A stretch of DNA of 64,000 nt from Burkholderia sp052045245 (GCF_052045245.1 NZ_JBQEON010000025.1:1-64000), one strand, 5' to 3'; counted from the first letter of the stretch, positions 35,659 to 44,718 are shown. The notes: generated by a model from the sequence alone, not told the origin. Translations and numbers: made by a program.

Positions 35659-36297
35659 TCACGCACGGCCCTTCGGCAGCGCGCTGATCCGCTTGACCTC
35701 GCGCGATTCGAGCCAGTTCGGCGTGCGCGCGCAGTACAGCACCATCGGCAGCGCATCCTCGCCCCAGAACAGCTGCCGGTTCATCCAGAAGGTCGGTACG
35801 CCGAACACGCCGAGCGCGATCGCGTCGTCGGTGTTGCGGCGCAACTGCGCGCTCGTTTCCTCGAATTCGATCAGCTCGTCGCCATGCCCGACGCCGACGC
35901 GTTCGCACAGCGCGGCGAACCCGTCCGGCGTCGACGGATCGTTGCCGTCGTGCCAGATGAAGCGGAACATTTCCAGCACGGTCGCGATGTCGGCGCGCAG
36001 CGCGATCGCGAGGCGCAGCACCTTGTCGGAATCGAACGGATGCGCGGGCGGCATCTTGAAGCGGATGCCGAGCTGCTCTGCGCGAAACAGCGCGTGGCGG
36101 TACGTGAACACGCGCTTGGTCGGCACGTCGGCGCTCGAGCGCTGCCCCCAGTGGCGCTGCAGGTCGGGCAGCGACACGGCGACCGGTTCGAACGGCACGT
36201 CCGGCCACTTGTCGTGCTGCTCCAGCAGCAGGTAGGAGAACGGCGACACGAAGTCGTAGAACCAGGCGGGTTGGGCAGTATCGAGGCCGGTTGTCAT
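35659..36297 (-). CDS. 2-hydroxychromene-2-carboxylate isomerase family (DsbA fold)
   Basis: This 212-residue protein belongs to the kappa-class GST/DsbA-like superfamily: the start WFYDFVSPFSYLLLEQH has Ser in place of the DsbA CxxC, and the C-terminal ALGVFGVPTFWMNRQLFWGEDAL is typical. Named members isomerise hydroxychromene carboxylate in naphthalene catabolism using glutathione. No other naphthalene genes are nearby, so the substrate here is unknown. Confidence 0.88.
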   Translation of the reverse strand: MTTGLDTAQPAWFYDFVSPFSYLLLEQHDKWPDVPFEPVAVSLPDLQRHWGQRSSADVPTKRVFTYRHALFRAEQLGIRFKMPPAHPFDSDKVLRLAIALRADIATVLEMFRFIWHDGNDPSTPDGFAALCERVGVGHGDELIEFEETSAQLRRNTDDAIALGVFGVPTFWMNRQLFWGEDALPMVLYCARTPNWLESREVKRISALPKGRA

Positions 36298-36390
36298 GGC
36301 GATCTCCAGAGGGTGGGGCGTGCGCGCCTGGCGGCGGCCTTCATGTTACGCGGCGGCGTGCGCATGCAGCAATGATCGCGGATCGGCCGC

Positions 36391-37830
36391 TCACGCGGAA
36401 CCGGGAGTCGCCCGAGGGGGCTCGTCGCCGCCGCCGCGCGCCGCTGCGGGCGCGCCGGCGCCCGGCGTGCCGGAGGCGGCCGATGCGGCGTCGTGCTCAT
36501 GCGCGGTGAGCCGCTCGCGCACGAAACCGATGTGCTCGCGCAGCACGTAGAACTGCCCCGCGTACGCGAGCGGCATCTTCATCCGGTTCACGGCTTCCTC
36601 GATGTCGTCGAGCTCGTTGAGCAACTGGACGCGCTCGTCGGCCGTGTGCTCGCCGAGCGCGCGGCGCTCGAGCGCGATCAGCGCGCCGTACCAGCGGTAG
36701 ATGCGCGAGCGCACGCGCCAGCCATACAGCGACGGCACCAGCCGCAAGCCGGGGATCAGCACGACGACCAGCGGCACCAGCACGACGAGCAGCCGGTCGA
36801 CCAGACTCGCGACCCAGAACGGCAGCCGCCGGTACAGGAAGGTCTTGCCCGACTTGTAATAGCGCGACGCGTCGTCGGACAGCGGGAAACCGCGCGTGAT
36901 GGCCGACGGGAATTCGCCTGCGTGCTGCAGGATCGTCGCGTGGCCGTGCACTTCGCGTGCGGCCTCGATCAGCAGGTCGGACAGTGCGGGGTGCAGCGAG
37001 TCGCGCGCGACCAGTTCGATCGTCGGCGCGACCGTATGAATGTCGGCGGGCGGCAGGTTGCGGCCGAGATCGTAGACGCCCATCGGCAGCGTGATCGCGG
37101 TCAGGTACGGAAAGCGCCGCGCGTACGCCTCGGCCTGCGTGAACGAGTACACGTGCACGCCCGGCGCGCGGAACAGCTTCGACATCACCGGGATCTGCGT
37201 CGAGTCGCCGGACAGGAATGCGGCGTCGATCTTGCCGTCGAGCAGCGCGGTCGCGGCGTCCTCGCCGGCGGTCGGCAAGAGCTCGGTCGAGCCGCCCGGC
37301 ACGATGCCGTTCATCTTCAGCAGCGCGAGGCTCAACTCGCGTGCGCCGCTGCCTTCCGCGCCGAGCGCGAGCCGCTTGCCCTTGAAGTCCGACAGGCGCG
37401 CGACGACCGGGCCGCGGTACATGATCGCGAGCGGCACGTAGCCGATGCTGCCGAGTGACACCAGGTGTTCATCGCGCTCCTTCGGGCCGATGCCGCTCTG
37501 CACGAAGCCGACGTCGACCGGTGCGTTCGGGTTCGACAATCGTGCGAGGTTCTGCGCGGATCCTTCGGACGACTCGACGTCGAGCGTGACGCCGTTCTTT
37601 GCGAGGATCGCCTTGTATTTCTGCGCGGCGTTCCAGTACGTGCTGCCGGGCGGCCCGGACGAAATCACGAGCGTGGACGGCGGCGCCGGCTGGATCAGCT
37701 TGACCGCGAGCCAGACTGCCGCGACCGCGAGCAGCACGGTCGGGCCGATCGACAGCGCGAGGTCGCGCCACGACACCGCGACGAAGCGGGCGAGGATGCG
37801 ACGGGGCGGGCGAGGGCTGGCTGGCTTCAT
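36391..37830 (-). CDS. TAXI-family TRAP binding protein with membrane anchors
   Basis: This 479-residue protein has an N-terminal membrane segment (LSIGPTVLLAVAAVWLAVKL), then the TAXI solute-binding domain (VISSGPPGSTYWNAAQKYKA, DVGFVQSGI, RLALGAEGSGARELSLALLK). A second hydrophobic segment follows (LLVVLVPLVVVLIPGL), then a cytoplasmic helical tail. A soluble TAXI protein would be about 320 residues, so the C-terminal membrane region is extra. No TRAP permease gene is adjacent, so it may be an orphan sensor or partner of a remote permease. Confidence 0.85.
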   Translation of the reverse strand: MKPASPRPPRRILARFVAVSWRDLALSIGPTVLLAVAAVWLAVKLIQPAPPSTLVISSGPPGSTYWNAAQKYKAILAKNGVTLDVESSEGSAQNLARLSNPNAPVDVGFVQSGIGPKERDEHLVSLGSIGYVPLAIMYRGPVVARLSDFKGKRLALGAEGSGARELSLALLKMNGIVPGGSTELLPTAGEDAATALLDGKIDAAFLSGDSTQIPVMSKLFRAPGVHVYSFTQAEAYARRFPYLTAITLPMGVYDLGRNLPPADIHTVAPTIELVARDSLHPALSDLLIEAAREVHGHATILQHAGEFPSAITRGFPLSDDASRYYKSGKTFLYRRLPFWVASLVDRLLVVLVPLVVVLIPGLRLVPSLYGWRVRSRIYRWYGALIALERRALGEHTADERVQLLNELDDIEEAVNRMKMPLAYAGQFYVLREHIGFVRERLTAHEHDAASAASGTPGAGAPAAARGGGDEPPRATPGSA

Positions 37831-38279
37831 GGAATCGACGGATGACACGGGTGTGGCGCATCGGTGACGGCCGTCACCGATGCACGCGATGCACGTTCTG
37901 GCGGCGATGGTACCCGGTTTCCCCCGGCGTGCGCGAATCGGCTGCCGCTCGCGGCTGCTTGCCCGGGCCGCCCCGGTGGCGGGCGCCGGCGGCCCGCGCG
38001 CAAAAGCTTTGCGCTTCGGCGGGCGCTGGATTACATTGTGCGACGCAGCCGCGCCCGATTCGCGCGCGACCCGGCATGTAATGAGACCGGGCGCGTCCGG
38101 CCGGCGGCTGTCCGGCCCGGCCGGCCCGCATTCGCGCGCGCCGGCCGCCGGCCCGTGTCGCCTCTCTCGCATCGCCGTGGAAATCATCGGCCGTCCCGCC
38201 CGTTCGCGCGCGGGCCGGCTGCCTTTGGGGGTATTCGGCCGTACTGTGCACGGCCGTTCCGGAGTCACAAGGAGATAGC
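37831..38279. other. 449-base intergenic region
   Basis: This GC-rich divergent region between the TAXI gene and the BON-domain gene holds only short Arg/Pro-rich frames with no family resemblance. AAGGAG lies just before the BON gene start. Nothing else can be called. Confidence 0.5.
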
Positions 38280-38645
38280 ATGAAGTCGATCGTGTTGAGA
38301 GCGTTGGGTGTTGCGGCCGTGGCGGCCTGTCTGACGGGCAGCGTGTACGCGCAGTCGAGCGATGCGGCGGCCACCGAAGCGCCGGCCGCGGCAACGAGCT
38401 CGCCGAAAGCGGCGGCCAAGACCGCGAAGAAGGCGAACCGCAAGCTCGGCTACGCGGTGCGCAAGGCCATTACGAAGGCAGGCGGCGTCGACGTGGCGAA
38501 CCTCGTCGTGCGTTCGAAGGGCGGCGCGATCTCGCTGGAGGGCACGGTGCCCGACCAGGCTCAAATCGACAAGGCGGAAGCGGCAGCCAAGGGCGTGAAG
38601 GGCGTGACGTCGGTCACGAACAAGCTGACGGTCCAGCAGCAATAA
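38280..38645 (+). CDS. Secreted BON-domain protein
   Basis: This 121-residue exported protein has a signal peptide (MKSIVLRALGVAAVAACLTG, cleaved near VYAQS), an Ala/Lys-rich linker, and one BON domain (NLVVRSKGGAISLEGTVPDQ, then AAAKGVKGVTSVTNKLTV). BON domains bind phospholipid or help keep the envelope intact (OsmY type). AAGGAG precedes the ATG. It is a single-gene unit. Confidence 0.88.
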   Translation: MKSIVLRALGVAAVAACLTGSVYAQSSDAAATEAPAAATSSPKAAAKTAKKANRKLGYAVRKAITKAGGVDVANLVVRSKGGAISLEGTVPDQAQIDKAEAAAKGVKGVTSVTNKLTVQQQ

Positions 38646-38689
38646 CGCCGGGCAGCGGCGCGTCAGCGCCGCGCGCGCCCGCTTTCAGG

Positions 38690-38713
38690 CGGGCCCCGGC
38701 ATATCGGGGCCCG
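38690..38713 (+). terminator. Hairpin after BON-domain gene
   Basis: Perfect arms CGGGCCCCG / CGGGGCCCG around GCATAT, 45 bases after the stop. There is no T tract, so termination would not be of the classical type. Confidence 0.4.
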
Positions 38714-38869
38714 TTCGCACTGCAGTATGCCCGCGGGCCTGTCGCTTCGCGCCAGGTTCACCGCTACGGCATGCCCCGAACGGGACTTCCGTCGAGGCCG
38801 AAAACGCGGGTCGACCCGGCGTTTTCCCGATGGCCGCGAGCCGCGCACGATGCGGCGGCGGACCGATAA

Positions 38870-38883
38870 CGATATCGATATCG
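38870..38883. promoter_or_regulatory. 14-bp perfect palindrome before the oligomer hydrolase gene
   Basis: CGATATCGATATCG is self-complementary and lies 12 bases before the start codon, beside the ribosome site. It could be an operator or RNA structure controlling this gene. Confidence 0.45.
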
Positions 38884-38894
38884 AGAGGGCGGCA

Positions 38895-40982
38895 ATGACG
38901 ACGCACGGGTGGGGCAGTCGGTTTCTTCTCGGCGCGGCGCTGGCCGCGCTCACGTTGCTCGGCGCCTGCAACGGCGACGACTCGGGCGAACGCAACCGGC
39001 TGCCCGGTTTCGTGTCCGGCAGCGTACGCACGACCGCCTACGACGGCACGAGCGACGACCTGCTGACGGCCGGCCTCGGCAAGACGGGCCTCGCCGCCGC
39101 CACCGCACCCGGGTTCGCGAATCCGTCCCGGCCGACAGGCGCCGAACTGCGCCGGGTCGCGATCTGGTCGAACTACCGCGCGCTCGTCGACATGAGCGCG
39201 AACGGCGGCTACGGCCGCTTCTGGGGGCCGAACGTCGACCTCGACGGCAACGACACGCTCGGCGAAGGCAAGATTCCCGGCACCGAATATCTCGCGTATT
39301 CCGACGACGGCAGCGGCCGCAAGAACGTGACGCTGCTCGTGCAGGTGCCGGCGAGCTTCGATCCCGCGCAGCCGTGCGTCGTCACCGCGACGTCGTCGGG
39401 CTCGCGCGGCGTGTACGGCGCGATTTCGGCGGCGGGCGAATGGGGCCTCAAGCGCGGCTGCGCGGTCGCCTACAACGACAAGGGCGGCGGCAACGGCGCG
39501 CACGAGCTCGGTTCCGACACGATCACGCTGATCGACGGCACGCTCGCCGATGCGGTGCTGGCCGGCAATGCCAGCCTCTTTACCGCGAACGTGACGAGCG
39601 GCGACCTGGCCGCGTTCAACAACCGCTTCCCGAACCGTTACGCGTTCAAGCACGCGCACTCGCAGCAGAATCCCGAGCAGGACTGGGGGCACGCGACGCT
39701 GCAGGCGGTCGAATTCGCGTACTGGGCACTCAACGAACAGTTCGGCGCGCTGCTCGACGGCTCGCATCACGGCGTGCGCTATCACCCGGGCGACATCACG
39801 ACGATCGCCGCGTCCGTCAGCAACGGCGGCGGCGCGGCGCTCGCGGCGGCCGAGCAGGACACCCGTCGCTGGATCACCGCGGTCGTGGTCGGCGAGCCGC
39901 AGGTGAACGTGCGGATGGCGCCCAACGCGGTCGTGCGCGAGAGCGGCCAGCCGGTGCCGTCGTTCGGCCGTCCGCTGGCCGACTACGCGACGCTCGCGAA
40001 CCTGCTGGAGCCGTGCGCGGCCGCGTCGGCGTCGCTCGCGGGCGCACCGTACCTGAGCGCGCTGCCGCTCGCCACCACGCAGTCGATCCGCACGCAGCGC
40101 TGCGCGACGCTCGCCGCCGCGGGACTCGTGTCGGGCGCCGATACGCAGAGCCAGGCCGCCGACGCGCTCGCGCAGCTGCATGCGGCCGGCTACCTCGCCG
40201 ATTCCGACCTGCTGCAGGCGCCGATGTGGGATTCGCAGGCGATTCCGGCGATCGCGGTCACTTATGCGAACGCCTACACGCGCTCGCGCGTGACCGACAA
40301 CCTGTGCAATTTCAGTTTCGCGACCACCAGCGCGACGGGGGCGGTCGCACCGCCCGCCGCGTCGCCGATGCCGGCCGTATTCGGCCTCGGCAACGGCGTG
40401 CCGCCGACGGCCGGCGTCAATCTCGTGTTCAACACCGGCGCGGGCGTCGATCACCGGCTGGCGACGCCCGACGCGAGCTTTGCCGGCGCGCTGTGTCTGC
40501 GCCAGCTGTGGACCAACGGGATGCTCGACATGCCCGCGAACGTCGATGCGGTGCGCGTGAACGCGAACCTGCAGGGCAAGCCGGCGATCATCGTGCAGGG
40601 CCGCAGCGATGCGCTCGTGCCGGTGAACCATGCGTCGCGCGCGTACGTCGCGCAGAACAGCATCAGCGAAGGCGGCCACAGCCAGCTCGTGTTCTACGAG
40701 GTGACGAACGGGCAGCACTTCGATGCGTTCCTGCCGGTCGCAGGTTTCGACACGCGCTTCGTGCCGGTCCACTACTACAACCTGCAGGCGCTGAACCTGA
40801 TGTGGCGGCATCTGAAGAACGGCGCGCCGCTGCCGCCGTCGCAGGTGATCCGCACGGTGCCGCGCGGCGGCACGCCGGGCGCCGCGCCCGCACTGACGGG
40901 CACGAACCTGCCGCCGATCGCGACCGCGCCGGGCGCGAATGCGATCACGACCGGCGCCGGCGCGATCGACGTGCCGCTCTGA
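38895..40982 (+). CDS. Extracellular 3-hydroxybutyrate oligomer hydrolase
   Basis: This 695-residue lipoprotein-like exported hydrolase cleaves oligomers of D-3-hydroxybutyrate from PHB breakdown into monomers. It has a signal (FLLGAALAALTLLGACNGDD) with a lipobox-like LGAC, and the family box S-V-S-N-G-G at residues 307-312, where the nucleophile Ser lies. Length and sequence (GRFWGPNVDLDGNDTLGEGK, VAYNDKGGGNGAHEL) fit the 3HB-oligomer hydrolase family. ATG 38895 has GAGAGGG upstream. A strong terminator follows. Confidence 0.92.
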   Translation: MTTHGWGSRFLLGAALAALTLLGACNGDDSGERNRLPGFVSGSVRTTAYDGTSDDLLTAGLGKTGLAAATAPGFANPSRPTGAELRRVAIWSNYRALVDMSANGGYGRFWGPNVDLDGNDTLGEGKIPGTEYLAYSDDGSGRKNVTLLVQVPASFDPAQPCVVTATSSGSRGVYGAISAAGEWGLKRGCAVAYNDKGGGNGAHELGSDTITLIDGTLADAVLAGNASLFTANVTSGDLAAFNNRFPNRYAFKHAHSQQNPEQDWGHATLQAVEFAYWALNEQFGALLDGSHHGVRYHPGDITTIAASVSNGGGAALAAAEQDTRRWITAVVVGEPQVNVRMAPNAVVRESGQPVPSFGRPLADYATLANLLEPCAAASASLAGAPYLSALPLATTQSIRTQRCATLAAAGLVSGADTQSQAADALAQLHAAGYLADSDLLQAPMWDSQAIPAIAVTYANAYTRSRVTDNLCNFSFATTSATGAVAPPAASPMPAVFGLGNGVPPTAGVNLVFNTGAGVDHRLATPDASFAGALCLRQLWTNGMLDMPANVDAVRVNANLQGKPAIIVQGRSDALVPVNHASRAYVAQNSISEGGHSQLVFYEVTNGQHFDAFLPVAGFDTRFVPVHYYNLQALNLMWRHLKNGAPLPPSQVIRTVPRGGTPGAAPALTGTNLPPIATAPGANAITTGAGAIDVPL

Positions 40983-41007
40983 CGGCGCCCGCTGCGCCGC
41001 GTTGTCG

Positions 41008-41034
41008 AAGCCGGACCCGCGTCCGGCTTTTTTA
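41008..41034 (+). terminator. Rho-independent terminator after oligomer hydrolase gene
   Basis: Stem AAGCCGGAC / GTCCGGCTT with loop CCGC, followed by six T and an A. Confidence 0.92.
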
Positions 41035-41595
41035 TTTTCAGCGTCTGGAATCGGTACCGCGCGCGCCTTTATCGGAATGGCGAACGCTGTAACAAATTAT
41101 TACTTTACGGCGAAAAACCCGGAATCTATTATGCGCCGATATTTTCACTTAATTTAATAAATTCCGAGAGAGACAATCTTACTTTCTGTATAGTTAATCG
41201 ATCCTTTCGATTTTATTAAATCGGCTCGAGCTGCGATTGATCGTCGTTTCGCGATTAATTGGCATCTCGCCGAAGGGGATCGTTCGTCTGTTCCAAGCGA
41301 AGGCGCCTTGTGTGGCGGGCCTTGCAGGGGAGGTTTTTGCTTGCGGTTTCTCACGCGTGCGAATCGCGGTTGTGAATTCGAATTGCTGCAAATTATTGAA
41401 TTGTCGTTCGCAATGGAATTGATTCCATTGTGCGGTCGCGGAATATGGGTGGGGGTAAATCATGCCGATCGGTATTCGCCGATCCGGTAAAAAACTCGGA
41501 GTGCATCGCAAAACGAATGCGCTCCCGGTGCGGAGCGCCGGCGCAAATGATCCTTTGCGGCCGGCGGTATTTATCGTTCTGTTCGAGAGGCAATA
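41035..41595. other. AT-rich 560-base intergenic region
   Basis: GC falls well below the chromosomal level, particularly 41090-41430, with A/T runs. Short frames on both strands overlap one another and none looks coding. It precedes the S10 carboxypeptidase gene and must contain its promoter; GAGAGGCA lies before that ATG. Confidence 0.5.
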
Positions 41596-43431
41596 ATGAC
41601 GACACTGAAGTCCTTGAAAGACGGTTTCGCGCTATTTGGAACGACACTGAGCCTGCCGATTGCCGCAGCCGCGGCCGCGGCGCTGCTCGTCACGGGCTGC
41701 GGCGGCGACGACGGGTCGGCCCCGACCGCCGCCACGGCGGCCGCCGCGACGGCGGCGAACGGCAGCACGTCGGCCGGCACCAATGCAACGGCCGCCGTCC
41801 CGGCCGACCAGCCGTATGTCGACAACGACGTGTACGGCACCGGGCCGAACGACGCGGTCACGGATTCGGCCGAAGGTGCCGCGGTCGTGCACCGCCAGGT
41901 CACGATCGGCGGCAAGACCCTCCAGTACACGGCCACGACCGGCCACCTGACCACCATCGATCCAACGACGTCGGCGCCGAACGCGAAGATGTTCTATGTC
42001 GCGTACACGCAGGACAACCCGGATCCGTCGAAGCCGCGCCCGGTCACGTTCTTCTACAACGGCGGCCCCGGCTCGTCGTCGGTTTACCTGCTGCTCGGGT
42101 CGTACGGGCCGAAGCGTCTGCAGTCGTCGTTCCCGAACTTCACGCCGCCGGCACCGTACAAGCTGCTCGACAACCCGGACAGCCTGCTCGACCGCACCGA
42201 TCTGGTGTTCATCAACCCGGTCGGCACCGGCTATTCCGCGGCGATCGCCCCGGCCAGGAACAAGGACTTCTGGGGCACCGACCAGGACGCGCACTCGATC
42301 GACCGCTTCATCCAGCGCTACCTGACCAAGTACTCGCGCTGGAATTCGCCGAAGTTCCTGTACGGCGAGTCGTACGGCACGGCGCGCAGCGCGGTCGTGT
42401 CGTGGGTGCTGCATGAGGACGGCATCGACCTGAACGGGATCACGCTGCAGTCGTCGATCCTCGACTATGCGAATGCGCTGTCCGCGCCGGGCACGTTCCC
42501 GACGCTCGCGGCCGACGCGTTCTACTGGAAGAAGACGACGCTCAATCCGACGCCGACCGATCTCGACGCGTACATGGTGGAGGCCCGCCACTACGCGGAC
42601 GACACGCTCGCGCCGCTCGCGCAGAAGCCGAACCCGCAGGACGGCGGCTTCGTGAACGTGCGGCTGAACCTGAACCTGCAGACCGCGCAGCAGATGGGTT
42701 CGTACATCGGCACCGATCCGACGTCGCTGATCCAGACCTTCGGCAACCCGGCCGCGCTCGGCAACGTGCCGTCGTCGGACGACAACCCGCCGTACACGTT
42801 CTTCCTGACGCTCGTGCCGGGCACGCAGATCGGCCAGTACGACGGTCGCGCGAACTTCACGGGCAAGGGCATCGCGCCGTACATCCTGCCGAACTCGGGC
42901 AGCAACGATCCGTCGATCACGAACGTCGGCGGCGCGTACACGGTGCTGTGGAACAGCTACATCAACACCGATCTCAAGTACACGTCGACCTCGTCGTTCG
43001 TGGACCTGAACGACCAGGTCTTCAACAACTGGGACTTCAGCCACACCGACCCGACCGGCGCGAACAAGGGCGGCGGCAATACGCTGTACACGGCCGGCGA
43101 CCTGGCGGCGACGATGAGCGTGAACCCGGACCTGAAGGTGCTGTCGGCAAACGGCTATTTCGATGCGGTCACGCCGTTCCACCAGACCGAGCTGACGCTC
43201 GCGCAGATGCCGCTCGATCCGACGCTCAAGGCGCGGAACCTGACGATCAAGAACTACCCGTCGGGCCACATGATCTACCTGAACGACGCGTCGCGGACCG
43301 CGCTGAAGGGCGACCTCGGCAACTTCTACGACGGCATTCTCGCGAACCGTACCGCGCTGCAGCGTGTACTGAAGCTGCAGGCGCGTACGCTGCAGATGAA
43401 GCAGCAGCAACTGCAGCGGCAGGGGCAGTAA
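41596..43431 (+). CDS. S10-family serine carboxypeptidase-like lipoprotein
   Basis: This 611-residue exported protein has a signal peptide with lipobox (AALLVTGCGGDDG) and a Thr/Ala-rich spacer to about residue 75. A peptidase S10 domain follows: FFYNGGPGSSSVYLLLGSYG (oxyanion), GESYGT with Ser259, and the catalytic His558 in NYPSGHMIYL. It would remove C-terminal residues from peptides in the periplasm or at the cell surface. S10 enzymes are mainly eukaryotic but occur in proteobacteria. A Gln-rich C-terminus (MKQQQLQRQGQ) is unusual. It seems monocistronic. Confidence 0.9.
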   Translation: MTTLKSLKDGFALFGTTLSLPIAAAAAAALLVTGCGGDDGSAPTAATAAAATAANGSTSAGTNATAAVPADQPYVDNDVYGTGPNDAVTDSAEGAAVVHRQVTIGGKTLQYTATTGHLTTIDPTTSAPNAKMFYVAYTQDNPDPSKPRPVTFFYNGGPGSSSVYLLLGSYGPKRLQSSFPNFTPPAPYKLLDNPDSLLDRTDLVFINPVGTGYSAAIAPARNKDFWGTDQDAHSIDRFIQRYLTKYSRWNSPKFLYGESYGTARSAVVSWVLHEDGIDLNGITLQSSILDYANALSAPGTFPTLAADAFYWKKTTLNPTPTDLDAYMVEARHYADDTLAPLAQKPNPQDGGFVNVRLNLNLQTAQQMGSYIGTDPTSLIQTFGNPAALGNVPSSDDNPPYTFFLTLVPGTQIGQYDGRANFTGKGIAPYILPNSGSNDPSITNVGGAYTVLWNSYINTDLKYTSTSSFVDLNDQVFNNWDFSHTDPTGANKGGGNTLYTAGDLAATMSVNPDLKVLSANGYFDAVTPFHQTELTLAQMPLDPTLKARNLTIKNYPSGHMIYLNDASRTALKGDLGNFYDGILANRTALQRVLKLQARTLQMKQQQLQRQGQ

Positions 43432-43540
43432 GCGTGACGGGCGGCTCGCGCCGCCTGATCTGACGTAAAGGTGCCGCCTGGTCACGTGCGCCCGCTCTTC
43501 GCGTGACATGTCTCGATGGCGGTGCTGTCATCCTCAACGG

Positions 43541-43569
43541 TGCCCCGGGAGTCCTGGACCTCCGGGGCA
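43541..43569 (+). terminator. Hairpin downstream of the carboxypeptidase gene
   Basis: Arms TGCCCCGG (43541-43548) and CCGGGGCA (43562-43569) are followed by TTGTCTTGTT. It is about 110 bases past the stop, so it is a plausible but not certain terminator. Confidence 0.5.
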
Positions 43570-43633
43570 TTGTCTTGTTCGAGGAGGCGTTGCACGCCGT
43601 GGCGACCTGCGATGGAGCCGAGAAATCCTTAGA

Positions 43634-43709
43634 AGAGGGATAAATAGCCCTCTATTGAGGATTTTCCTGGAAATCCCCATAATGAGGCCGAATATCCCTA
43701 TGTCGAGGA
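43634..43709. promoter_or_regulatory. Cluster of inverted repeats before the MNT/HEPN pair
   Basis: AGAGGG-ATAAATAG-CCCTCT (43634-43653) and GGATTT-TCCTGG-AAATCC (43659-43676) are perfect inverted repeats. Further GGAT/ATCC half-sites occur at ATATCCCTA (about 43692-43700) and GAGGATTATC (about 43704-43713). The cluster runs into the start codon of a gene with an N-terminal helix-turn-helix, so it is a likely autoregulatory operator. Confidence 0.55.
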
Positions 43710-44272
43710 TTATCGTGGGTCTCGCGGACTTTCTCTTCACGCCGGGCATGCAACGGGTTCTGGGTGCCGTACTGCTGCAACCTGAACGCAGTTTCACGCT
43801 GCAGGAACTGCTGCGTCTGGCGGACAGCGGGCGCGGAAGCGCTCAAAAACAGATCGACCGGCTGGTCGAGGTCGGCGTGCTCAAGGAAGATGCACGGCGA
43901 GGCCGACAACGGAGCATCCGCGCGAATCCGGAATTCATCCTCTATCCGGAACTGGTCAGCATCGCGCGCAAGTCGTTCGCCGTTGTGGAGCCGTTGAAGG
44001 AAGCCTTGTTGCCCTTTGCCGCACAAATCTCCACGGCGTTCGTGTTCGGCTCGGTGGCCAAGGGTACCGACAGTGGCCGCAGCGACATCGATCTGATCGT
44101 CATCGGCAACGTCCCGCTCCTCGAGCTCTCCGAAGCGATGCACGTGGCGGAGCAAACCTTGATGCGCCCCGTCAACTTCTCCTTGTACGAGCCTGCCGAA
44201 TGGACTGCGCTGGTAGAGGCTGATCCCGTCATGGCCCAGATCGCCCAAAGCCCCAGGCTGAGGATATTGTGA
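43700..44272 (+). CDS. Helix-turn-helix plus MNT-type nucleotidyltransferase
   Basis: This 190-residue protein has an N-terminal winged helix (RVLGAVLLQPERSFTLQELL, then SAQKQIDRLVEVGVLKED) and a C-terminal minimal nucleotidyltransferase. The exact GS-x10-D-x-D motif is G117-S118 with D129 and D131 (GSVAKGTDSGRSDIDLIV). Such MNT proteins act as antitoxins by adding AMP to a partner HEPN toxin. The downstream HEPN gene shares one base with its stop codon. ATG 43682 is another possible start. GC content is lower than in flanking genes. Confidence 0.82.
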   Translation: MSRIIVGLADFLFTPGMQRVLGAVLLQPERSFTLQELLRLADSGRGSAQKQIDRLVEVGVLKEDARRGRQRSIRANPEFILYPELVSIARKSFAVVEPLKEALLPFAAQISTAFVFGSVAKGTDSGRSDIDLIVIGNVPLLELSEAMHVAEQTLMRPVNFSLYEPAEWTALVEADPVMAQIAQSPRLRIL

Positions 44273-44718
44273 TGCCACGCCCGACTGAATACGAGAACCT
44301 CATCAAGACGAAAGCATTCGATGCGGTTGTTCCGACACCCGGGGCAATCGCCGGATTCCTGCGCAATGCCGCGGACTACAAGGCAACCGCCGATGTGCTG
44401 GATTCCGGCCGGCCTCTGCAGATATTTACGTTGGCCTATGAGGGCTATTTTCAGGTGGTGCAGGCCATCCTGGAATACTACGAGGTGCGAACCAAAGATG
44501 CCGGCCGTAACCTGGCCATCCAGCGGGTGTCCACCTCGCTAGGCGTGAGTGCTCAGGAATTCGCCTTTATCACGAAGGCGCACGAGCGTCGCAATGGCAC
44601 GTCGTATGTTTCGCCGTTTCCCCCGGTGTCGAAGGCAGAGGCTGCGACCATGCTGAGCATCCTCGCAAAATATCCGCCCGTTGCGCATACGCTGACTGGT
44701 ACGCCATCACCCGCTTGA
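44272..44718 (+). CDS. HEPN-domain partner protein
   Basis: This 148-residue all-helical protein is translationally coupled to the MNT gene (TGATG overlap). The fold and KAHERRNGTSYVSPFPPVS segment resemble HEPN proteins. The usual RNase motif R-x4-6-H is not seen: the sequence reads RRNGTSY, with Tyr where His is expected. It may therefore be a non-catalytic substrate-binding HEPN, or a toxin with an altered active site. No transmembrane or signal sequence. Confidence 0.72.
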   Translation: MPRPTEYENLIKTKAFDAVVPTPGAIAGFLRNAADYKATADVLDSGRPLQIFTLAYEGYFQVVQAILEYYEVRTKDAGRNLAIQRVSTSLGVSAQEFAFITKAHERRNGTSYVSPFPPVSKAEAATMLSILAKYPPVAHTLTGTPSPA

